Source of the DNA: Propionibacteriales bacterium
GTDB taxonomy: Bacteria; Actinomycetota; Actinomycetes; Propionibacteriales; Propionibacteriaceae
NCBI GenBank assembly: GCA_030453285.1
Contig: JAKDKP010000030.1
Span: forward strand, 1 to 10,506
Length of the DNA: 10,506 nt
Direction: 5' to 3'
The notes beneath the pieces were generated by a model. It saw only the letters and a program-made list of their open reading frames with translations. It made no database searches and was not told the origin of the DNA. Positions 5,698 to 10,506 of the stretch are shown piece after piece (position 1 is the stretch's first letter; each line of letters begins with the position of its first letter). The position numbers were made by a program, and so were the translations under genes.

Positions 5698-7995
5698 TCA
5701 GTTGCGAGGCGCCTCCCGGTCGGGGGCGGGCTCGAGACGGATGATGATCGACTTCGAGGTCGGGGTGTTGCTGCGCTCGGCGGTGGAGTCGAGGGGGACG
5801 AGCACATTCGCCTCGGGAAAGTAGGCAGCGGCGCAGCTGCGAGCGGTCGGATAGGAGACGATCCGGAAGGACTCGGCGCGACGTTCGGTGTCCTGCCACT
5901 CGCTGATCAGGTCGACCAGGTCGCCGTCGGCGAACCCGAGCTCTGCCAGGTCATCGGGGTTGACGAATACCACCCGGCGCCCCTGGGAGATGCCACGGTA
6001 GCGGTCGTCCAGACCATAGATGGTGGTGTTGTATTGATCATGGGATCGGACGGTCTGCAGGATCAGTCGACCCGGCGGCACATGCAGCACCTCCAGCGAG
6101 TTGACCGCAAAGTTCGCCTTGCCGGTGTCGGTCGTGAAGACGCGCCGATCCCTGGGTGGATTGGGCATCAGGAAGCCGTCGGGCCGCCGTACGCGCTCGT
6201 TGTAGTCGTGACAGCCGGGCACCACGGCAGCGATGTGATCACGCACCACGTCATAGTTCTCCCGCATCGCCTGCCAGTCGATCCCCGCATCGGTCGCCCG
6301 TTCGCCCAGATGCGTGATGATCGACATCTCCGAGAGGATGTCGTTGTTCGGGGGCGGAAGGTTTCCTTGCGACCGGTGCACCACACTCATCGAGTCCTCG
6401 ACGGTGACGAACTGGTCCCCGCCGGCCTGCCGGTCCCGCTCGGTCCGGCCCAGGGTGGGCAGGATGATCGAGGTCCGTCCCGGGTGCGCATGGGTGCCGT
6501 TCAACTTGGTGGACACGTTGACCGTCAGCTCCATCCCGGCCAGCGCCTGTTCGGTGACTCTGGTGTCGGGCGTGGCCCGTACGAAGTTGCCTCCCATCCC
6601 CATGAACACCGAAGCGGCGCCGTCACGCATCGCGCGAATCGCCGCCACGGTGTCGAAACCGTGCTCGCGCGGTGCGTTGATCATGAATCGGGCATCGAGG
6701 TTGTCCAGGAACTCCTCGGGAGGCTTCTCGTAGATGCCCATCGACCGGTCGCCCTGCACATTGGAGTGCCCACGGACCGGGCAGGCTCCGGCGCCGGGGC
6801 GCCCGATGTTGCCGCGCAGCAGCAGGAAGTTGGTGATCTCCATGATCGTCGGCACCGAGTTCTTGTGCTGGGTGAGTCCCATTGCCCAACAGACGATCAC
6901 CCGCTTGGAGTTGATCACCATCTCGGCAACCTTCTCGATCTGTTCTCGCGGTAGCCCGGTGGCACGATCCACCTCGTCCCAGTCGAGGTTGGCCAGGTGG
7001 GCGGCGTACTCATCGAATCGCGCGGTGGACCGATCAAGGAACCCATGATCAAGTACGTCACCCCGTACGGCGTCGGCCTCCAGGAGCAGCTTGCCGATGC
7101 CCTGGAAGAAGGCGAGATCACCGTTCAGTCTGATCTGGCAGAACTCGTCAGCCAGTTCGGTCCCACTGCCCAGCCAACCGCCGACCTGTTGCGGGTTCTT
7201 GAACTGCATCAGGCCGGCTTCAGGCAACGGGTTCACCGCGATGATGCGGGCATCGTTCTTCTTGGCCGCCTGCAGTGCGCTCAACATCCGCGGATGGTTG
7301 GTGCCCGGGTTCTGCCCAACGACGAAGATCAGGTCAGCCACGTCGAAGTCGGCCAGGCTGACCGTGCCCTTGCCGATGCCGATCGTCTCGTGCAGGGCCT
7401 CCCCCGACGATTCGTGGCACATGTTGGAGCAGTCCGGCAGGTTGTTGGTGCCTAGCGCCCGCGCCAACAGTTGGTAGGTGAAGGCCGCTTCGTTGGACGT
7501 CCGGCCGGAGGTGTAGAAGATCGCCTCATCCGGGTCGGGCAAGGCCTGCAGCTGACTGGACATCACGTCGAGGGCTTCGTCCCACTCGATCGGCTCGTAG
7601 TGATCACTGCCTGGCTTCTTGATCACCGGCTCGGTGAGCCGCCCCTGCTGTCCGAGCCAGTGGTCCGAACGGGTGGCGAGGTCGCTGATGGGGTGCTCGG
7701 CCCAGAAGTCGCTGGTGATCCGACGTTTCGTGGCCTCCTCGGCGACCGCCTTCGCCCCGTTCTCACAGAACTCCGCGACGTGGCGATTCTTCGGATCGGG
7801 CCAGGCACACCCAGGACAATCGAACCCGGACTTCTGGTTGAGACGCAGCAGGGTCCGCCCGGTCCGTACGACGCCCATCTGCTCGATCCCCTGCTCCATC
7901 GCATGGAACACCGCCGGCGCGCCGGCCGCACTGACCTCCGGCTCGCCGACCTCCAGCCGTTCATCGCCCTGGTCCTGCTCCGGTGCCTTGCGCAT
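5698..7995 (-). CDS. Formate dehydrogenase alpha-like / YdeP-family molybdopterin oxidoreductase
   Basis: 765 residues from the ATG at 7993-7995, the normal length for the FdhF/YdeP-type (Fdhalpha-like) branch of the bis-MGD oxidoreductases. The N-terminus has GFDCPGCAWPDP (Cys60, Cys63) and EFCENG (Cys77), the reduced cysteine set typical of this branch. YTSGRTSNEAAF and then DCSNMCHESS follow; Cys193 is the expected molybdenum ligand in place of selenocysteine. Cofactor-binding blocks include VVGQNPGTNHPRM, LLLRGNIGRPGAGACPVRGHS and LPTLGRTERD. The dinucleotide-binding C-terminal domain begins near TVRSHDQYNTTIYG. No Tat signal or membrane segment is seen, so it should be cytosolic. No electron-transfer subunit genes are in the window, so the partner and the true substrate are unknown. 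fdhD and a mobA-type gene nearby support cofactor dependence. An upstream ATG (8056-8058) lies inside an inverted repeat and is rejected. Confidence 0.9.
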   Translation of the reverse strand: MRKAPEQDQGDERLEVGEPEVSAAGAPAVFHAMEQGIEQMGVVRTGRTLLRLNQKSGFDCPGCAWPDPKNRHVAEFCENGAKAVAEEATKRRITSDFWAEHPISDLATRSDHWLGQQGRLTEPVIKKPGSDHYEPIEWDEALDVMSSQLQALPDPDEAIFYTSGRTSNEAAFTYQLLARALGTNNLPDCSNMCHESSGEALHETIGIGKGTVSLADFDVADLIFVVGQNPGTNHPRMLSALQAAKKNDARIIAVNPLPEAGLMQFKNPQQVGGWLGSGTELADEFCQIRLNGDLAFFQGIGKLLLEADAVRGDVLDHGFLDRSTARFDEYAAHLANLDWDEVDRATGLPREQIEKVAEMVINSKRVIVCWAMGLTQHKNSVPTIMEITNFLLLRGNIGRPGAGACPVRGHSNVQGDRSMGIYEKPPEEFLDNLDARFMINAPREHGFDTVAAIRAMRDGAASVFMGMGGNFVRATPDTRVTEQALAGMELTVNVSTKLNGTHAHPGRTSIILPTLGRTERDRQAGGDQFVTVEDSMSVVHRSQGNLPPPNNDILSEMSIITHLGERATDAGIDWQAMRENYDVVRDHIAAVVPGCHDYNERVRRPDGFLMPNPPRDRRVFTTDTGKANFAVNSLEVLHVPPGRLILQTVRSHDQYNTTIYGLDDRYRGISQGRRVVFVNPDDLAELGFADGDLVDLISEWQDTERRAESFRIVSYPTARSCAAAYFPEANVLVPLDSTAERSNTPTSKSIIIRLEPAPDREAPRN

Positions 7996-8134
7996 CACCT
8001 CAGTCTGCTGCCCACACGACCGCACGACAACCAGTCCACGATCACAACCGGGACGCATTCGGTCACCAGTGGCCGGTTTCGGTGGTCACGGACCGAGATG
8101 ACCCCGGTTGTGACACCCCTGGACGAGACTGGAC
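7996..8134. other. Intergenic region upstream of the FDH-like gene; no clear promoter
   Basis: This gap between the FDH-like gene (minus) and the merR promoter holds inverted repeat A (8042-8113). On the minus strand there is no TA dinucleotide in the 65 bases before the FDH start, so no TANNNT box can be proposed there. Two direct copies of ACAACC (plus strand 8027-8032 and 8044-8049, spaced 17 bp apart start to start) precede the gene; the second is in the left arm of the repeat. They may be an activator site or chance. GAGG lies very close to the FDH ATG and is a weak ribosome site. Confidence 0.4.
8042..8113. repeat. Inverted repeat A, member of a dispersed palindromic repeat family
   Basis: TCACAACCGGG (8042-8052) pairs perfectly with CCCGGTTGTGA (8103-8113). 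An inner stem TCGGTC (8059-8064) with GACCGA (8091-8096) is separated from the outer one by a mismatched internal loop. The left arm TCACAACCGGGACG plus 9 more bases (to 8064) matches the left arm of repeat B in 20 of 23 positions. It sits between two divergent genes, so it cannot simply be a terminator for either. Confidence 0.7.
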
Positions 8135-8165
8135 TTGATCCTCACGTGGCGTGAGGTCCTAGCGT
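8135..8165 (+). promoter_or_regulatory. MerR-type promoter with 19-bp spacer and dyad operator
   Basis: TTGATC (8135-8140) and TAGCGT (8160-8165) are -35 and -10 elements separated by exactly 19 bp, the over-long spacing typical of promoters twisted open by MerR-family activators. Within it lies a perfect dyad, CCTCACG (8140-8146) and CGTGAGG (8150-8156), around a 3-bp centre. The expected start site is near 8172, 50 bp before the merR-like ATG. This strongly suggests autoregulation by the downstream regulator. Confidence 0.75.
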
Positions 8166-8170
8166 CCTTG

Positions 8171-8195
8171 GCGTACGGACACCGAGTTCGTACGC
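8171..8195 (+). promoter_or_regulatory. Inverted repeat in the merR leader
   Basis: GCGTACG (8171-8177) and CGTACGC (8189-8195) are perfect 7-bp inverted arms with an 11-nt gap. They start at about the predicted transcription start and would form a 5' hairpin in the mRNA, or serve as a second protein-binding site. Each arm contains CGTACG, a palindrome unusually frequent in this window, so chance is possible. Confidence 0.4.
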
Positions 8196-8221
8196 AGGAA
8201 GTCACGACCGAAGGTGGAACG

Positions 8222-8947
8222 ATGACCGACGAGGTGTGGAAGGTGGGCCAACTGGCCCGGGAAACCGGGCTGACGGTCCGTACGCTGCACCACTACGACG
8301 AGCTGGGCCTGATACGACCGTCCCACCGAACAGCGGCGGGGCACCGGTTGTACGACGAGCAGGACGTCGACCGGCTCTATCGCGTGATCGCGCTGCGGCG
8401 TTTCGGACTGGGACTGGACCAGATTGCCTCCGTGCTGGATGAGGGGGCGGACTGGTCGCGGGTTCTGGCCGCGCACCGTGACGTGCTCGATGGTCACATC
8501 CGCGAGCTGCAACGCACATGCGTACGGCTCACCACGCTGCTCGACCAGCAGCGGCGTCCCACCGCCACTGACTTCCTGCAACTGATCAAGGAGGTCACCA
8601 TGTCCGACGAAACGATGCAGAAGTACTTCGACAGCGACCAGATCGCTGCGCTCGACGCCCGGCGTCAGCAGGTGGGCGATGCCCACATCCACCAGGTCCA
8701 GCAGGCTTGGCCGGTGCTGATCGCCAAGGTCGACCGGGCCGTCGCCGACGGCACCGACCCGCAGTCCGAGCAGGGGCAGCAGTTGGCCCGCGAGTGGCAG
8801 GAACTGCTGACCGCGTTCCACGGCGGCGACGACGGGCTACGCGATGCGCTGTTCGCGATGCAGGCCGACAACGCCGAGCAGCTCGAGCAGCAGCACGGCG
8901 GTCCGAGTCAGGCCGCGCTCGACTTCATCGGTCGAGCCTCGGCCTGA
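8222..8947 (+). CDS. MerR-family regulator with TipAS-like drug-binding domain (TipAL-like)
   Basis: 241 residues. ATG 8222 follows AAGGTGG (8211-8217) by 4 nt. The N-terminal winged helix-turn-helix is canonical: WKVGQLARETGLTVRTLHHYDELGLIRP (residues 6-33) and GHRLYDEQDVDRL (40-52). A long dimerisation helix follows (about 75-112). Residues about 133-240 match the TipAS antibiotic-recognition domain, including a GTDPQSEQGQQLAREWQELL stretch, an FHGGDDG motif and a C-terminal helix ending FIGRASA. In Streptomyces lividans, TipAL of 253 residues binds thiopeptides and activates its own promoter; the TipAS fragment is made from an internal start. Here there is likewise a 19-bp-spacer promoter upstream and a strong internal ribosome site (8588-8602) that would start a 115-residue product at Met127. 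The only cysteine is Cys100, so metal sensing of MerR type is unlikely. The ligand is unknown. The gene stands alone, flanked by repeats A and B. Confidence 0.93.
   Translation: MTDEVWKVGQLARETGLTVRTLHHYDELGLIRPSHRTAAGHRLYDEQDVDRLYRVIALRRFGLGLDQIASVLDEGADWSRVLAAHRDVLDGHIRELQRTCVRLTTLLDQQRRPTATDFLQLIKEVTMSDETMQKYFDSDQIAALDARRQQVGDAHIHQVQQAWPVLIAKVDRAVADGTDPQSEQGQQLAREWQELLTAFHGGDDGLRDALFAMQADNAEQLEQQHGGPSQAALDFIGRASA
8588..8602 (+). promoter_or_regulatory. Strong internal ribosome binding site for a TipAS-like product
   Basis: AAGGAGG (8588-8594) is a full Shine-Dalgarno sequence, 5 nt before ATG 8600, which is in frame with the merR-like gene (codon 127). It is a better match than the site of the full-length start (AAGGTGG). 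Initiation here would give a 115-residue protein, 8600-8947, consisting of the drug-binding domain without the DNA-binding domain, as known for tipA. Confidence 0.7.
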
Positions 8948-8958
8948 GCGCGGACGAT

Positions 8959-9028
8959 CACAAACGGGACGTTTTCGGTCCGCAGAGCGCCGGATCGGTC
9001 CTTCTGAACCGAAAACGTCCCGGTTGTG
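8959..9028. repeat. Inverted repeat B, long hairpin after the merR-like gene
   Basis: Positions 8959-8979 pair with 9008-9028 over 21 bp with a single mismatch (8964 with 9023); the core is CGGGACGTTTTCGGT. The loop is 28 nt. The hairpin starts 12 nt after the merR-like stop and could act as a terminator, but no T-tract follows either arm. It shares its arm sequence with repeat A, 0.9 kb upstream, so it is better seen as a member of a dispersed palindromic family. Confidence 0.75.
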
Positions 9029-9093
9029 TCGCACGCCTGATGGTGGACATCGGGCAACCTCGAACACCAACAACCGCCGACGGTGATCCCACC

Positions 9094-9145
9094 GACTCGC
9101 CAGGTGGCACCGATCGCCTAGGCTGACGCACTCACCGTGCGAGTC
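9094..9145 (+). promoter_or_regulatory. Probable galE promoter flanked by inverted arms
   Basis: TAGGCT (9119-9124) fits a -10 box and would start transcription near 9131, giving a leader of about 41 nt to the galE ATG. GACTCGC (9094-9100) and GCGAGTC (9139-9145) are perfect inverted arms placed almost symmetrically around the -10 box; they could be operator half-sites or chance. No good -35 is seen. Confidence 0.4.
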
Positions 9146-9171
9146 CGAGCTGCACAGACCCGAGGAGACCC

Positions 9172-10134
9172 ATGACCTGGCTCGTCACCGGAGGCGCTGG
9201 CTACATCGGCGCCCACGTCGTCCGTGCCCTGCTTGATGCCGACCTGCCAGCGGTGGTGGTCGATGACCTGTCCAGTGGCCATCGCGCCTTCGTCCCCGAT
9301 CGGGTGCCGTTCGTCGAGGCTTCGATCCTGGACACACCCACCGTCGAGAAGGCGCTGGTCGAGCACCGGGTCACCGGTGTTGTCCACGTCGCCGCGTTCA
9401 AGTACGCCGGGGTCTCGGTCCAGCGACCGCTGCACACGTACGAGCAGAATGTCACCGGGATCGCATCGGTGCTGCAGGCCATGGAGTCGGCGGGCGTGCC
9501 AAGGATCGTCTTCTCCTCCAGTGCGGCGGTGTACGGCACGCCCGATGTCGACCTGGTCACCGAGGACACCCTGAAGGCACCCGAGAGCCCGTACGGGGAG
9601 TCCAAGTTGATCGGGGAGTGGCTGCTGGCCGACCAAGCCAGGGCCACCGAGCTGGACCACACCTCGCTGCGCTACTTCAATGTGGTCGGCTCCGGCACTG
9701 ACGAGGTGTACGACACCTCACCGCACAACCTGTTCCCGATGGTGTTCGAGGCGCTGTTGTCCGGTCGGACGCCGCGGATCAACGGCGATGACTACGCCAC
9801 TCCTGACGGCACCTGTGTGCGGGACTACATCCACGTCGCCGACCTGGCGCGCTCCCATGCAGTGGCCGCCGGTCGACTCGCCGCCGGTGATCGACTCGAG
9901 GCCGCGTACAACCTCGGTTCGGGCGACGGGGTCTCGGTGCGGCAGATCATGGACGCCATCGCCCGCACCACCGGGATCGACTTCACCCCCGAGATCGCAT
10001 CCCGCAGGAGCGGCGACCCGGCACGGATCGTCGCCGGCGGCGACCTGGCCGCGCGCGATCTGGAATGGACGATGCGGCACAGTCTGGACGAGATGGTGGC
10101 CTCGGCCTGGCAGGCCCGCAGCCGCGGTCAGTAG
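9172..10134 (+). CDS. galE: UDP-glucose 4-epimerase
   Basis: 320 residues, a normal length for GalE (E. coli 338). It interconverts UDP-glucose and UDP-galactose with bound NAD, serving the Leloir pathway and supply of galactose for glycans. The N-terminal Rossmann motif is TGGAGYIG (residues 6-13), followed by [10 protein letters not shown] (28-37). [15 protein letters not shown] (72-86) is the GalE-specific block. The catalytic serine lies in FSSSAAVYG (114-122), and the YxxxK pair is Tyr141 and Lys145 in [15 protein letters not shown] and [12 protein letters not shown] are substrate-side blocks typical of GalE. The start is ATG 9172, preceded by GAGGAG (9162-9167) with 4-nt spacing. It is a leadered gene, unlike several others here. 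Its TAG stop (10132-10134) is part of the -10 box of the next gene. Other NDP-sugar epimerases are possible but fit less well. Confidence 0.93.
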   Translation: MTWLVTGGAGYIGAHVVRALLDADLPAVVVDDLSSGHRAFVPDRVPFVEASILDTPTVEKALVEHRVTGVVHVAAFKYAGVSVQRPLHTYEQNVTGIASVLQAMESAGVPRIVFSSSAAVYGTPDVDLVTEDTLKAPESPYGESKLIGEWLLADQARATELDHTSLRYFNVVGSGTDEVYDTSPHNLFPMVFEALLSGRTPRINGDDYATPDGTCVRDYIHVADLARSHAVAAGRLAAGDRLEAAYNLGSGDGVSVRQIMDAIARTTGIDFTPEIASRRSGDPARIVAGGDLAARDLEWTMRHSLDEMVASAWQARSRGQ

Positions 10135-10144
10135 AGTTCGGCCC
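10132..10144 (+). promoter_or_regulatory. Leaderless ppgK promoter overlapping the galE stop
   Basis: TAGAGT (10132-10137) fits TANNNT and is followed by exactly 7 nt and ATG 10145, predicting a leaderless ppgK transcript. Its first three bases are the galE stop codon TAG. No ribosome binding site precedes the ATG, which agrees with leaderless initiation. Confidence 0.55.
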
Positions 10145-10506
10145 ATGAGTGGACAGACGACTGGACCGGTGCTGGGCATCGACATTGGCGGCTCCGGCAT
10201 CAAGGGTGCACCGGTCAACCTCACCACCGGCGAGTTCGCCACCGAACGTTTCAAGATCGCCACCCCCAAGAAGTCCACCCCCGAGAACGTCGTGACGGTG
10301 GTCGCCGAGATCGTTGATCATTTCGCCGGTCAGATCGGTGACGGCCCGATCGGTATCACCGTGCCAGCCGTGGTCAAGGGCGGCATCACCAAGTCGGCAG
10401 CCAACATCCACAAGTCGTGGATCGACTATGCGGCCGAAGCGCTCTTCGAGGCCGAACTCGGCCGTGACGTCTTCCTGGTCAACGACGCCGACGCTGCCGG
10501 GATAGC
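10145..10506 (+). CDS. ppgK: Polyphosphate glucokinase, 3'-truncated by window edge
   Basis: 120 complete codons are visible and the frame is open at the window end. The protein begins with a ROK/actin-fold phosphate-binding loop, [21 protein letters not shown] (residues 9-29), as in actinobacterial polyphosphate glucokinases, which phosphorylate glucose using polyphosphate (and usually ATP). Further family blocks are GITVPAVV (70-77), where PGVV is more usual, then [10 protein letters not shown] (84-93) and VNDADAAG (112-119) with the catalytic aspartate region. The start follows galE by 10 bp and has its own predicted leaderless promoter, so it may be transcribed both with galE and alone. 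A plain ROK glucokinase is the alternative, but the GSGIKG and AANxxxSW patterns favour PpgK. Confidence 0.9.
   Translation, partial: MSGQTTGPVLGIDIGGSGIKGAPVNLTTGEFATERFKIATPKKSTPENVVTVVAEIVDHFAGQIGDGPIGITVPAVVKGGITKSAANIHKSWIDYAAEALFEAELGRDVFLVNDADAAGI

Noticed and set aside
4694..5899. 401-codon open frame on the minus strand across the mobA fusion
   Set aside because: Antisense to clear MobA and second-domain motifs; low-complexity product with no conserved motif.
5599..6954. 451-codon open frame on the plus strand across the FDH-like gene
   Set aside because: It is antisense to a well-conserved oxidoreductase and has no recognisable domain; long antisense frames are common at this GC content.
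8135..8221. Earlier in-frame start for the MerR-like gene
   Set aside because: It would translate the -35/-10 and operator; the helix-turn-helix begins just after ATG 8222, which has a ribosome site.

Overview
The window is high-GC DNA (roughly two-thirds G+C by eye) with actinobacterial features. These are a polyphosphate glucokinase start, a DUF1707/LiaF-type protein, a TipA-type MerR regulator, tight start/stop overlaps, and several genes whose -10 box (TANNNT) lies exactly 7 nt before the start codon, meaning leaderless mRNAs. A Propionibacteriales-like actinobacterium is my best guess, held with modest confidence. No transposase, integrase, phage gene, CRISPR array or toxin-antitoxin pair was seen; it reads as chromosomal housekeeping and accessory sequence.

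Layout. (1) 1-531: 3' part of a TetR regulator. (2) 615-688, minus strand: tRNA-Gly(CCC) with encoded CCA. (3) 811-3613, plus strand: a translationally coupled three-gene operon, DUF1707/LiaF-like protein, then a small YdbS-type and a large YdbT-type bacterial PH-domain membrane protein; this resembles an envelope-stress module. (4) 3512-7995: a molybdenum-enzyme island with fdhD (minus), a MobA-like nucleotidyltransferase fused to a C-terminal domain resembling DUF6226 (plus), and a formate-dehydrogenase-alpha/YdeP-like molybdopterin oxidoreductase (minus). fdhD and the mobA fusion diverge from a 42-bp region in which two -10 boxes face away from each other with 17 bp between them. (5) 7996-9171: a TipA-type merR gene with its own MerR-style promoter (19-bp spacer containing a perfect dyad) and a strong internal in-frame ribosome binding site predicting a TipAS-like short product. 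A related long inverted repeat lies on each side of it. (6) 9172-10506: galE, then the start of ppgK, whose -10 box begins with the galE stop codon.

How the genes work together. The molybdenum island is coherent: a MobA-type enzyme would add GMP to the molybdenum cofactor, FdhD would pass sulfur to it, and the FDH-like enzyme would use the finished cofactor. The PH/LiaF operon is probably a cell-envelope unit. The merR gene has the layout of an autoregulated drug-sensing gene. galE and ppgK belong to sugar-nucleotide and glucose-phosphate metabolism.

The most interesting points are the TipAL/TipAS-like arrangement with its operator, the mobA-DUF6226 fusion, the shared-spacer divergent promoters, the paired palindromic repeats around merR, and 21 copies of the palindrome CGTACG in 10.5 kb.
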